Shown here: positions 18,726 through 27,408 of the stretch, piece by piece | Layout of the letters: every line of letters starts with the position of its first letter | Position numbering within the stretch: position 1 is the stretch's first letter | Origin: Alphaproteobacteria bacterium | GTDB lineage: Bacteria; Pseudomonadota; Gammaproteobacteria; JAGOUN01 | Assembly (NCBI GenBank): GCA_021151585.1 | Contig: JAGKWX010000005.1 | Span: forward strand, 6,758-70,757 | Length of the DNA: 64,000 bases | Reading direction: 5' to 3' | Notes under the pieces: model-generated | Seen by the model: the letters and a program-made list of their open reading frames with translations, nothing else | What the model was told of the DNA's origin: nothing | The model's database searches: none | Position numbers and translations under genes: made by a program

Positions 18726-18909
18726 AAAGCACTTGTCGGGCTTTGCATTTGAACCCGCCGAGTTCTTGTTATTTAAATAAATTGTATTTAAATATAGACC
18801 TAACGCATCATCATTACAATGATGCGCATTTGCATCTTGGTCAAGCAAACTCTTTTTTCTTAAACATTTTTTAAACACCAAATAAAATAGCAAAAGGAGA
18901 TTAATTTAT

Positions 18910-20451
18910 TCATTTAGGTGAGAGGTTACATGACTCATGGCTATCAGTAATTTTAGGTTTTTTCGCTGCTGAGAAAAACTCAGCACTACTTTGCGACTCT
19001 TTAGATGGTGTTAAAAACACAGCGCCGCCATCGTTTTGCCAATCGCCTATAATTTGATGTTTATTAAGATATTGCTTTACCACTCTGTTCATTTTACCTA
19101 GGTTAGTCGATTTTCCGTGATAACCGACACCACAGATAATTTTATCCAAAGGCTTATTTTCTTCAAATGTATTTTCCAATAAAAATTTAGCACATTGGTA
19201 AGTCAAACGATGCAGGTCTAGACTGCGATGATCGGTGTTATAGTTGTTTTTGTAGAGTTGATCTAAAACATAGTCACGTAAGCATGTTGCGCTGTTTGGG
19301 GCGTAAATGTCTTCATTGATTTTTAGTATGCCAATTTGTTCAAAATTTATAGAAATATATTCCGCCAACTTCACATAACTTAGCAAGACATCATGCAGGA
19401 TATTTGGGGAATCTTCTTTATAAGATTGCGAATATTTTTGTTGCAACATAGATAATATTTGTGCCGCGATTTCAGGCGCATGTGCTGCACAGCGTTGCAA
19501 GCCATATAAGGCATTACCTATCTCTTGAGCATTTAATGTTGCATCTGAAGCAGAAATTTTTTCAGTCAACGCAGTCAACAGTTCTTGGACCTGATCGCTG
19601 TCAGCGCTCATATTCTGTAAGCCATATAAGGCATTGCCTATCGCTTGAGCATCTAATATTGCTCCTGAAGCAGAAATTTTTTCAGTCAACGCAGTCAACA
19701 GTTCTTTGACCTCGTCGCTGTCAGCGCTCATATTCTGCAAGCCATATAAGGCATTACCTATATGTTGAGCTTCTAATATTGCGTCTGAAGCAGAAATTTT
19801 TTTAGTCAACGCTTTCAATAGTTCTTTGACCTCATCGCTGTCAGCGCTTATGTTCTGCAAGCCATATAAGGCATTACCTATATGTTGAGCTTCTAATATT
19901 GCGCCTGAGGCAGAAATTTTTTTAGCTAATGTAGTCAACAGTGCTTTGACCTCGTCGCTGTCAGCGCTCATATTCTGCAGGCCATATAAGGCATTGCTTA
20001 TCGCTTGAGCATCTAACATTGCATCTGAATCAGAAATTTTTCTATCCAACGCGTTCAACAGTGCTTTGACCTCGTCGCTATCAGCGCTCATATTCTGCAA
20101 GCCATATAAGGCATTACCTATCGCTTGAGCATCTAATGTTGCATCTGAAGCAGAAATTTTTTTAGCCAACGCGTTCAACAGTGCTTTGACCTGATCGCTG
20201 TCAGCGCTCATATTCTGCAAGCCATATAAGGCATTGCCAATTTCTTGAGCTCTCAATATGGCTTTTGAATCAAAAATTTTTTTAGTCAACGCTTTCAATA
20301 GTTCTTTGACCGCATCGCTGTCAGCGCTCATATTCTGCAAGCCATATAAGGCATTGCCAATTTCTTGAGCTCTCAATATGGCTTTTGAATCAAAAATTTT
20401 ATTAGCCAACTTATCCAACAGGTCTTTGACCTGATCGCTGTCAGCGCTCAT
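18910..20451 (-). CDS. Tandem 40-residue repeat protein with C-terminal Smr domain
   Basis: A 513-residue protein. Residues 1-320 are eight consecutive 40-residue helical repeats of the form MSADSDxVKxLLxAL, then xxKISxSxAxLxAQxIGN and ALYGLQN, resembling octotricopeptide (OPR)/RAP-associated RNA-binding repeats of eukaryotes. Residues 321-400 are a helical linker. From about 408 comes an Smr-like domain: SLDLHRLT at 410-417, then GVGYHGKST near 441-449, and WQNDGGAVFLTP, matching the LDxH and HGKG motifs of the SmrB encoded at 35800. Smr domains cleave RNA or branched DNA. The first repeat has no cap: an in-frame LKN precedes the ATG and then joins the IS4 relic, so the native N-terminus has been lost. 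Proposed role: sequence-guided RNA binding and cleavage; effector or housekeeping use is open. Confidence 0.75.
   Translation of the reverse strand: MSADSDQVKDLLDKLANKIFDSKAILRAQEIGNALYGLQNMSADSDAVKELLKALTKKIFDSKAILRAQEIGNALYGLQNMSADSDQVKALLNALAKKISASDATLDAQAIGNALYGLQNMSADSDEVKALLNALDRKISDSDAMLDAQAISNALYGLQNMSADSDEVKALLTTLAKKISASGAILEAQHIGNALYGLQNISADSDEVKELLKALTKKISASDAILEAQHIGNALYGLQNMSADSDEVKELLTALTEKISASGAILDAQAIGNALYGLQNMSADSDQVQELLTALTEKISASDATLNAQEIGNALYGLQRCAAHAPEIAAQILSMLQQKYSQSYKEDSPNILHDVLLSYVKLAEYISINFEQIGILKINEDIYAPNSATCLRDYVLDQLYKNNYNTDHRSLDLHRLTYQCAKFLLENTFEENKPLDKIICGVGYHGKSTNLGKMNRVVKQYLNKHQIIGDWQNDGGAVFLTPSKESQSSAEFFSAAKKPKITDSHESCNLSPK
19492..20451 (-). repeat. Eight tandem 120-bp coding repeats
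   Basis: The 120-bp unit encodes one 40-residue helical repeat. Units differ by scattered point changes; the two nearest the 5' end of the gene (20212-20451) share a distinct version with TCAAAAATTTT and the Arg-Ala-Gln-Glu variant, showing a recent duplication. High identity makes copy-number change by slippage or recombination likely between strains. Confidence 0.93.
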
Positions 20452-20456
20452 GTTCT

Positions 20457-21008
20457 TCAGAAAATAGCTTCATGAATCGCATCCAAACCATAACGAAAAT
20501 AGCTGTATTGAGGTTTTCTGCTGTTTGAATATTGATTGAATTTAATGGGTCTGATAGCCGCTTTCCACTCGCCAACTTTGTGTGCCCAGCAAGCGCCAAT
20601 GCTGAGTAATGCCATTAATTTTTCAATGCGCTCTAACTTAGTCAGATGGGTATCTTCAAAACGAAATCCACGTCCTTTCAGACAAGCGAAAAGCGTTTCA
20701 ATTTTCCATCTTCGTAGATAAACAGCAATGGCTTCTTTATCACACATATTCGTTGCAACAATCATTAATTCGCCACCCTCAGAACGTGATCCGGCCAGAT
20801 AAAATTTTTGTCCGTAAATTTCAATTTTTATTGAAAATAATAAGGTTTTTCTTGGCGTAACCTCACGAAATATTTTCTCTGCTTTGCATAATTTTTTATT
20901 ACCCACACGCACCTGAAACCTGTCGAGTTTGAGTATATAACAAGAGAAAGTGCTAAACACAGTCTTTTGGAATATATAAAAGTGTATTATAATAATGTTC
21001 GTCGACAT
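20457..21008 (-). pseudogene. IS4-family transposase, truncated at both ends
   Basis: 183 codons with the C-terminal half of an IS4-type DDE transposase: LMIVATNMCDKEAIAVYLRRWKIETLFACLKGRGFRFEDTHLT contains the Y-(2)-R-(3)-E-(6)-K signature, here YLRRWKIETLFACLK. Upstream, TPRKTLLFSIKIEIYGQKFYLAGSR is also family-like, but the N-terminal DDE portion is absent and the first 25 codons look unrelated. The reading frame runs at its 3' end into the first repeat of the helical-repeat gene, where YFRYGLDAIHEAIF stops. The element is dead and has replaced the 5' end of its neighbour. Confidence 0.82.
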
Positions 21009-21116
21009 TTTTCTATTGGCTCAATAGTTCCGATGGCATTTGAGAATCAGTATAAAAAAGTCGTGTGACTGTGTTTACAAGGCCGGGGTAAGACCAGACT
21101 TAAATGAGGGAATTTT

Positions 21117-22472
21117 ATGGAATTAGCTATTAGTAAAGTGAGGAGTGCCATCGATGTTTCTTCAAAAATGGAAGTTGATTTACGCTCTATAAGTTTGATT
21201 TTGAAATCTGGTAGCACTGATTTTTCAACTATAGACTTTCCTTCTCCAAAACATATGATAGAGTTAATAAATAATGCTTATGTTTTGTCTTCACAAAATA
21301 ATTCACCTCAATCAACTAAGTATAAATTCTTACGTCGTTACCTATTTTTAATTGATCGGCATCAAGCAACTATTTGGCCATTTGGCCCCGCTAATGAACT
21401 TATCTTGTTAAATGATACTATAAAAAAGTTATCAGAGACGATTGGCGTTATCCCTCGTTTGAGTCATCCAGTCGTTTGGGCGGATCAAAAATTTTTACCT
21501 CCTGAAATTAACAGAAAAACTAAACAGAAGTGGCAACGTACACCCTGTGAAAAACCTCGTCGTGGACAAACGATCTCCAAAAATGAAGTTCATTTTATTG
21601 GCGCTCCAAGAGAAGCACTGAAAGAGAATTATTCAGCAACCTCGGTAGAGCGTATTGAAACAAGTTCAGATGATTTATATTTAAATTTAATTGATTTTGA
21701 TTACTATAAATTAGGACTGATGAATGCGGATCACTTACTTGCTTCATCTAGCTTGCTTGATCGTGTGCAAGAAATGATTGAAACAATGAATTGTGATCCT
21801 ACCTTTGCTCGTGAAATGGAAGATTCGATTTTTAACGACAATTATTTTCTCACGGATTGTAATGGCGTTATTGTGGGAAATTATTGGTTATATATGGCAT
21901 ATCATAATTCTATTGAAAATCTTTGGTTATTGCTAGCATCGGACAATAGTGCAGGAAAAGGCGAAAAAGATCCTCTAACTTGGTTAAGTCAATTTGAAAT
22001 AGGCCAAAAATATTTAGAGCATTTGGCCGAAGAAGGAAAATATGTTGATAAAAGTGATATACTCTATCGAGTATCTAATGGGGGAATGTCAGAATCTTTA
22101 AAAGATTCTTTTACGTCGTGGGTCAGGGAATCTCATCAAAATCAACTTTTAGTTTATCAAAGTGAGGCTAGACTTCATCAAAAAATGAGAAAAAGCATTT
22201 CTAATGCAGGTGATAGAATAGAGGGCTTAATTGAGATGCATGGAAACATAGCAGTTGTAAGTACACATTTTTTTGGCTCTGATGCTGGCTCAGAAGCTAG
22301 TTCTTTTACGAGTATAAGCTCCAGCATTGCAGAACCGTTTGCAAAACAGTATGCTGAGGCAATCGCTCAAGATTCTGAGACAAAGAAACTGGTTAGAGAT
22401 ACAAAAATGAGAACAAGGGAAGTCGCGAGTGAAATAAAACAAGATATGAAAAGACAACGTCTTGGTACATAA
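21117..22472 (+). CDS. Unrecognised 451-residue soluble protein
   Basis: I do not recognise a family. The protein has no signal peptide or membrane helix. It is mixed alpha/beta with an aromatic-rich centre (NYWLYMAYHNSIENLWLLLASDN near residues 259-281), a Ser-rich patch (SSFTSISSSIAEP) and a basic C-terminus MKRQRLGT. GAGGGAATTTT precedes the ATG, a good ribosome-binding site. It is followed after 18 bp by another unrecognised gene, so the two form a small operon, placed just after an IS relic. An effector or an island cargo protein are both possible. Confidence 0.7.
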   Translation: MELAISKVRSAIDVSSKMEVDLRSISLILKSGSTDFSTIDFPSPKHMIELINNAYVLSSQNNSPQSTKYKFLRRYLFLIDRHQATIWPFGPANELILLNDTIKKLSETIGVIPRLSHPVVWADQKFLPPEINRKTKQKWQRTPCEKPRRGQTISKNEVHFIGAPREALKENYSATSVERIETSSDDLYLNLIDFDYYKLGLMNADHLLASSSLLDRVQEMIETMNCDPTFAREMEDSIFNDNYFLTDCNGVIVGNYWLYMAYHNSIENLWLLLASDNSAGKGEKDPLTWLSQFEIGQKYLEHLAEEGKYVDKSDILYRVSNGGMSESLKDSFTSWVRESHQNQLLVYQSEARLHQKMRKSISNAGDRIEGLIEMHGNIAVVSTHFFGSDAGSEASSFTSISSSIAEPFAKQYAEAIAQDSETKKLVRDTKMRTREVASEIKQDMKRQRLGT

Positions 22473-22490
22473 CGATAAGAGGTAAAAGAT

Positions 22491-22916
22491 ATGAAATTAC
22501 AACATGAATTAAAAAAACAACTCACCACGGAATTTCCAAGTATTCGACCTAATATTTTAAAGGTTGTAGTAGGTATTGTTACCGAAGGAATGGATAAGCA
22601 ATCGCTTGATCAAACATTTTGTGATATCTTTGATGAAGATATGGCAAATATTCCAGACTCAGAGGAAAGAGACAGTATGATCTACAAAGCATTGCTCACT
22701 TCCGCAAGAGAAATTTGTAATAATTCTAGTAAGCTCAATGAAATAGAAAAAATTATTCAAAGAGCAATAGAAAAAATGAATATGAAACAAAATCATAGTG
22801 TAGGTACTAGTACTACGAGTACACCACAAATAGGAGTAAGATGTTCAATTTTTAAAGAGCAAGCTATTTCTCATTCAGTTTGTCGAGAAGAAAATATAGC
22901 AAAAAAAAGAAAGTAG
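22491..22916 (+). CDS. Unrecognised 141-residue helical protein
   Basis: No family recognised. Largely helical and acidic in the middle (QTFCDIFDEDMANIPDSEERDSMIYKALLTSARE, residues about 43-76), with a Thr/Ser-rich linker (SVGTSTTSTP) and a basic end KRK. AGAGGTAAAAGAT supplies a ribosome-binding site ahead of the ATG. It lies 18 bp after the 451-residue gene on the same strand, so they are likely co-expressed and may act together. Confidence 0.65.
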   Translation: MKLQHELKKQLTTEFPSIRPNILKVVVGIVTEGMDKQSLDQTFCDIFDEDMANIPDSEERDSMIYKALLTSAREICNNSSKLNEIEKIIQRAIEKMNMKQNHSVGTSTTSTPQIGVRCSIFKEQAISHSVCREENIAKKRK

Positions 22917-22964
22917 GCTGGTTCAAATGTGAAGTGCGACAAAATAGGTTAACATAACTATTAA

Positions 22965-23469
22965 ATGCTTCAAATAACACAACAAGCATTGATAGCCGTT
23001 TTAGACAGCAAGAACACAATTGAATTTGAGCGAATAACCAGCTCACCCCCTGTTGGTCCGATTGATATTTACAAACTGACGCTATTTGCTGAGGCATTTC
23101 CTGATCAGCGTCAGCAGCTGTTTGATTTTATCATCAACCCCCCATGGGTATTCGACCAAATAACCAGGGCAACGCGTTACCGGGCTAAAGTTGATAATAT
23201 ACGTATACTTGCTCAGGAATTTCCTGATAAGTGTCAGCAACTGTTTGAGTTGATCACTAGCGCTCCAGAAGAGTTCCAGGAAATGATAAAAACTAGGTTT
23301 AGTTATAAATGCTGATCTAACTGCGGCTTCAGTTTCGCAGGCAGTTGATGAAGCGAGGCGTCAGCGATTATATGAAGAGAATCAAAGAGCCAGTACCCAT
23401 GGGTTTTTCGAGACATCACAAGCTGTGAACAACCAAGGCAACTCTAATGCGCCTAAACCATACAAATAA
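22965..23469 (+). pseudogene. Two-repeat helical protein with a late frameshift
   Basis: The open frame to 23315 holds two related segments: LTLFAEAFPDQRQQLFDFIINPPWVFDQI and IRILAQEFPDKCQQLFELITSAPEEFQEMI (about 32 residues each). The frame then stops, but dropping one A from the five-A run near 23295 continues as LGLVINADLTAASVSQAVDE and on to a tail ending NNQGNSNAPKPYK, for a product of about 167 residues. The same tail survives as a copy at 18661. Family not recognised; repeats of this style occur in effector-like proteins. Either decayed or expressed as a 116-residue short form. Confidence 0.6.
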
Positions 23470-23525
23470 GCGCAACATTTCATAAAAAAAGAGCAAAACT
23501 CCACTAAACCCTATATAATTCACTT

Positions 23526-23831
23526 GTGAAAAATATAATGAAGGGGAGTTTCGCAGCGGCAAATTGCGCCTCCAATTTAATTGAATTTTTACCCTTAAAT
23601 CGCAAAAAAAATTTAGTTAATACTAATGATTTAGTTTGCTTATTCATTATTTTTTATAAAGACAGTATATTTTTAACCGTATCATTGTTCGCAGATATAA
23701 TCACATTCCCTGTGTTTATTTCGTCAATCCAAGTAGTGGAATCTTTAGCTATGTTGGTTAATTTTATATCCCAGCAGCAAACAAAAAAATATATATTGGT
23801 AAAATGCGCCTCATTTTTTCTTTATAAATAG
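23526..23831 (+). CDS. Doubtful 101-residue hydrophobic ORF
   Basis: An open frame encoding a protein with one or two hydrophobic stretches (VCLFIIFYKDSIFLTVSLFADIITFPVFI). GAAAAATATA rather than a clear ribosome-binding site precedes the first ATG, though AAGGGGAG lies just after the first codons. It has no recognisable family and its end overlaps the convergent L,D-transpeptidase gene by 10 bp. It may be chance in an AT-rich gap; I list it at low confidence so the gap from 23470 to 23821 is accounted for. Confidence 0.2.
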   Translation: MKNIMKGSFAAANCASNLIEFLPLNRKKNLVNTNDLVCLFIIFYKDSIFLTVSLFADIITFPVFISSIQVVESLAMLVNFISQQQTKKYILVKCASFFLYK

Positions 23832-24478
23832 CGTGATTTGCTTAACCAGTTTTGATCTGGGTAGTACGCAAAAATTAATGTTCCATCTTCAATGGCATCT
23901 ATTATGTTGTTGGTATTAGAAACGGGTAGTGCAAAACAACCTTCACTGCGCCCCAGTCGCCCGTATTGATTAATAAAGTTTTCATCAGCATATTGTGCCG
24001 CATGCACAACTATACCGCGTGGTTCTGCGTTGTCGTTAAAACCAGGCTCTAATCCCTGGAGGCGTAAAGCATGACCAACTTGGCCGTAATAAGGTTGCTT
24101 GGTTAAAAACAAGCCTAGGCTGCTTTTGAAGCTACCTGGTGTGTTGGAGAATTTTCTTGCATAAAGTAAGCCGCTACCGCTACCATGAGTAACAAAAGAA
24201 TAATGCATTAATTGCAAAGAGCTTAGATTTAGAACCCACATTCTTTTTTCAGATGATGGCAGGGAATAATCAACTATCGTTAAAATACCTTTGTGGTCTA
24301 GTCCAGTTTTTCGTGCTTTAGAGTAGGCATTAATCGCAAGCTCTAGTACTTGTGGATTAATGTTTTTTGCAAGAGGTAATACTGAATGATACAGAGAAAG
24401 GTCACGGCATTGTGCAAAACTTTTGTTGCAGGATAAGCATAATGTCAATACAGCTAAAATGAAAATTTTAAATTTCAT
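23822..24478 (-). CDS. Periplasmic L,D-transpeptidase-like protein (YkuD_2 type)
   Basis: A 218-residue protein with an N-terminal signal peptide (KIFILAVLTLCLSCNKSFA, cleavage after about residue 22). The catalytic region has the murein L,D-transpeptidase 'YkuD_2' layout: TIVDYSLPSSEKRMWVLNL, HGSGSG, and GIVVHAAQYAD followed by GRLGRSEGCFALP around residues 166-186, with the expected His and nucleophilic Cys. Such enzymes act on peptidoglycan stem peptides. Its start lies one base after the stop of the LysM-containing relative, so the two are in one operon behind rluD. Confidence 0.85.
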   Translation of the reverse strand: MKFKIFILAVLTLCLSCNKSFAQCRDLSLYHSVLPLAKNINPQVLELAINAYSKARKTGLDHKGILTIVDYSLPSSEKRMWVLNLSSLQLMHYSFVTHGSGSGLLYARKFSNTPGSFKSSLGLFLTKQPYYGQVGHALRLQGLEPGFNDNAEPRGIVVHAAQYADENFINQYGRLGRSEGCFALPVSNTNNIIDAIEDGTLIFAYYPDQNWLSKSRYL

Positions 24479-24479
24479 T

Positions 24480-25469
24480 TTACATCTCCTTGTTTTGTGT
24501 TTCCGAGTTTATATCAGGACGATCAAGTGAAATATTAACGGGAATACTACTTAATTTACGATTATAAATCAGTTGATATACCAGATCCCAATTAATCGGG
24601 ATGTGATACTGATGTGAATATAGAGTTACTGTTGAAATAATTGAAGTGTCTGATAAAGGTAAGTCATCTTGCTGAATACCTTTTTGTTTAGGGTGTGCTT
24701 CCATATACACTTGGTGATTTAGCAGCCCAATATCAAAAGGTTGGCGAAATACACGTAATGGTGTTTTATCTGGAACTGAATAATACATTTGTTCAACATC
24801 TTCAGGCAACATTCGCAAGCATCCCGAGCTAACTTGATCACCGACACCGTAAGGATAATTTGTGCCGTGTATTAAATATCCTGGTTTCGAAGTATACAGT
24901 GCATATTGGCCTAATGGGTTTTTAGGTGTTGGAGGCATAACCTTGGGCAAATTCAGGCCTATAGTTTGCAATGTGCTGACGCGCACCGACTCTGGCGGAT
25001 GCCAAGATGGGTCTTTTGCTGACCTAACAATATATCCATTGAAAGTTGGTGTGTCCCATGCGTTGTTTTTGTAATCCAACCCTTCTTTGCCTATACCGAC
25101 CGGAAAAGTAATTACAACCGGCATATCATTTGGGAAATAAAACACTCTATATGCGCTCAAATTAATGACAATACCTGTCCAAGGTTTCGGCGGTAAAATA
25201 AATTGGCTGGGAACAACAATTTTTGTACCTGGCAACAGACGTTGGTCAGATGGGATGGTTGGGTTGGCCGATTGAATTTCTTGGAAGCCAATATCATATC
25301 GGCGCGTTAGTAAGCGCAGGGTATCGCCTGGTTTTGATGTAACGATCTTAACTTCGCCGATGATGGTATTATCGTCTTGGGGTAATGCATAAGTTAATGC
25401 CTGGCTAGTTAGCGGAAAACAGATGCATGCGAAGATAACAATGCGTGATAATTTACCCAATAAATTCAT
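24480..25469 (-). CDS. LysM-containing L,D-transpeptidase (ErfK/YbiS type)
   Basis: A 329-residue secreted enzyme: signal peptide over residues 1-24 (ending SQALT), a LysM peptidoglycan-binding motif about 40-90 (TSKPGDTLRLLTRRYDIGFQEIQSANP), then a YkuD catalytic domain about 98-240 with the HGTNYPYGVGDQVSSGCLRM motif that carries catalytic His and Cys. These enzymes make 3-3 cross-links or attach lipoprotein to the murein; which reaction cannot be told. The C-terminal 85 residues are helical and less conserved. Co-operonic with rluD and the second transpeptidase. Confidence 0.9.
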   Translation of the reverse strand: MNLLGKLSRIVIFACICFPLTSQALTYALPQDDNTIIGEVKIVTSKPGDTLRLLTRRYDIGFQEIQSANPTIPSDQRLLPGTKIVVPSQFILPPKPWTGIVINLSAYRVFYFPNDMPVVITFPVGIGKEGLDYKNNAWDTPTFNGYIVRSAKDPSWHPPESVRVSTLQTIGLNLPKVMPPTPKNPLGQYALYTSKPGYLIHGTNYPYGVGDQVSSGCLRMLPEDVEQMYYSVPDKTPLRVFRQPFDIGLLNHQVYMEAHPKQKGIQQDDLPLSDTSIISTVTLYSHQYHIPINWDLVYQLIYNRKLSSIPVNISLDRPDINSETQNKEM

Positions 25470-25493
25470 ACGATCATGGTTCCTGTTGATTTT

Positions 25494-26456
25494 TTATAGT
25501 TTATTTTTAGTTGTATCGTCTTTTAAGCAGATAAGCAAATCGCGCATATCTTGTGGTAGCGGCGCATTCCAGGTGAGCTCTTCTCCTGATACTGGATGTT
25601 GCACGCTTAACTCTGCGGCATGTAATGCTTGTCGTTTGAAATTTCGTAATGCATCGATTAACTCGGGCGTTGCTTTGGGTGGGAGTTTAAATCTACCACC
25701 ATACACTGGATCGCCAATAATGGGGCGACGAATATGCGCCATATGAACGCGAATTTGGTGAGTTCTTCCTGTTTCTAAGATGACTTTTACATGTGTATGT
25801 TCTCGAAAACGTTCGATCAGTCGATAATGAGTAACAGCCGGTCTACCCTCATAAGAAACGGCCATTCGTGTACGATGCTTGGGGTGTCGATCAATTGGCG
25901 CATCCACCGTGCCACCACCGGTACAGGCGCCACAGACGACTGCCTGATAAATGCGTTTAATGTTGCGCTCTTGCATTTCATCAATCAAATATGTGTGCGC
26001 TTCTAAAGTTTTTGCGATCACTAGCAAGCCGGTAGTGTCTTTATCCAGACGATGAACTATCCCTGCACGAGGTAAGTATTCTAAGTTTTTATCATGATGT
26101 AGCAGGGCGTTGAGTAGCGTGCTATCTTGATTACCAGCGCCAGGATGAACTACTAAGCCAGCGGGTTTATTGATAACTAACAAATGCTCGTCTTCAAAAA
26201 TGATATCTAAAGGAATCGATTGTGCAGTATCGTGTCTTTGAATATCTAATGTGGCGTTAATACTAATTACATCATTTTGACAGACTGCATCTCTGGGTTT
26301 TACGGTAGTTTGATTTACCAAGAGGCGGCCGTCTAAAATCCACTGTTTGATTTGATTGCGGGAGTACTGTGGTAATAGTTGGCTTATGGTAGCGTCAACA
26401 CGTTTGCTATGAAATTCGCTAGGAATATGCAACGTTTCAATAATTGTTTGCGTCAT
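25494..26456 (-). CDS. rluD: 23S rRNA pseudouridine synthase RluD
   Basis: A 320-residue synthase that forms pseudouridines at positions 1911, 1915 and 1917 of 23S rRNA in E. coli, important for ribosome assembly. An N-terminal S4 RNA-binding domain (residues 15-65) precedes the catalytic domain with HRLDKDTTGLLVIAKT near residue 135, the RluA-family motif containing the catalytic Asp, and TGRTHQIRVHMAHIRRPIIGD near 215. Divergent from bamD across about 120 bp, a conserved gammaproteobacterial neighbourhood that supports RluD over the paralogue RluC. Confidence 0.94.
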   Translation of the reverse strand: MTQTIIETLHIPSEFHSKRVDATISQLLPQYSRNQIKQWILDGRLLVNQTTVKPRDAVCQNDVISINATLDIQRHDTAQSIPLDIIFEDEHLLVINKPAGLVVHPGAGNQDSTLLNALLHHDKNLEYLPRAGIVHRLDKDTTGLLVIAKTLEAHTYLIDEMQERNIKRIYQAVVCGACTGGGTVDAPIDRHPKHRTRMAVSYEGRPAVTHYRLIERFREHTHVKVILETGRTHQIRVHMAHIRRPIIGDPVYGGRFKLPPKATPELIDALRNFKRQALHAAELSVQHPVSGEELTWNAPLPQDMRDLLICLKDDTTKNKL

Positions 26457-26576
26457 TTATCTATTATTTTATATATTTGCTTTATTTTAATACTTTTTTA
26501 CGGTTTTTACACTGGATTTTTACGGTTTTCTGTTATATTTTACACTGAAATTTAGTTAAAACTCAAAGGATTAGCT

Positions 26577-27326
26577 GTGTTAAGACGACTTTGTGCTGTT
26601 TTTGTTGGAACCTGTGCTCTAGCCTTGTTAGCTGGCTGCGCGTCAACAAGCGACAATCCTGCTGAAAAATATGCAAAAATTCCTGAGAAACAACTGTTTC
26701 AACAGGCTGTGAACGATATTGCTTCCCGTGATTATCATGATTCAATTGAAAAATTTGAGGCATTGGATGCTCGCTATCCTTTTGGGGACTATGCTGAAAA
26801 AGGGCAGCTGTACGTGATTTACTCATATTACCAAGGTGATGAATATCCTCAGGCTTTGTTGTCAGCGCAACGTTTTATTCATCTACACCCTGACAGTCCT
26901 CATATTGACTATGCGTATTTCATGAAAGGCTTGCTCAATTATCAGCAAAATTTAGGAATTTTTGATAAATATTTCGAAGCAAATTTAGCAGAACGCGATT
27001 TAAGTGCTGCTAGATCTTCGTTTGTGGATTTTAGTATATTGGCAGAATCTTATCCTAAGAGTAAATATCGCGATGCGGCAATTCAATACATGATTTATCT
27101 ACGGAATTTGATGGCAAATGAAGAGCTTAGAGTTGCGCAATTTTATTTTGAACGCAAAGCTTATGTAGCTGCAATTGAACGTTCGAATATCGTTATTAGT
27201 CAATACCAGGGCGCTCCAGCAGTAATGCAAGCAATGGAAGTGGCTATCAAATCCTACAACTGCCTTCACATGGATAGTTTGGCAGCGATTTATCAGCAGG
27301 TTTATGATTACAATCGAAGCGAATGA
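26577..27326 (+). CDS. bamD: Outer-membrane assembly lipoprotein BamD
   Basis: A 249-residue lipoprotein of the BAM complex, which folds beta-barrel proteins into the outer membrane. The signal sequence ends in the lipobox LLAGC (Cys at residue 21). Five TPR-like helical repeats follow (KFEALDARYPFGDYAEKGQLYVIYSYYQGDEYPQALLSAQRFIHLHP and on), the family hallmark. The start codon is GTG, with AAAGGA six bases upstream. Normal length; divergent from rluD. Confidence 0.95.
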   Translation: MLRRLCAVFVGTCALALLAGCASTSDNPAEKYAKIPEKQLFQQAVNDIASRDYHDSIEKFEALDARYPFGDYAEKGQLYVIYSYYQGDEYPQALLSAQRFIHLHPDSPHIDYAYFMKGLLNYQQNLGIFDKYFEANLAERDLSAARSSFVDFSILAESYPKSKYRDAAIQYMIYLRNLMANEELRVAQFYFERKAYVAAIERSNIVISQYQGAPAVMQAMEVAIKSYNCLHMDSLAAIYQQVYDYNRSE

Positions 27327-27408
27327 TCTACAGACTTTACATCACTGTAATAATATAGTCTAAGATATCTAAGGGTGATTTACTTTCACCCTCGATATAT
27401 AGGATTTG

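Noticed and set aside
18306..18893. A 195-codon minus-strand frame
   Set aside because: It lies opposite the integrase relic and the end of yafQ, has no family features and no good start; a shadow frame.
19492..20451. Regular 120-bp repeats that could suggest a CRISPR or satellite array
   Set aside because: The repeats are continuous without spacers, keep one open frame and encode 40-residue helical units, so they are protein repeats.
20457..21008. An intact IS4 element
   Set aside because: The N-terminal DDE part is absent, no terminal inverted repeats were found, and the 3' end runs into the neighbouring gene.
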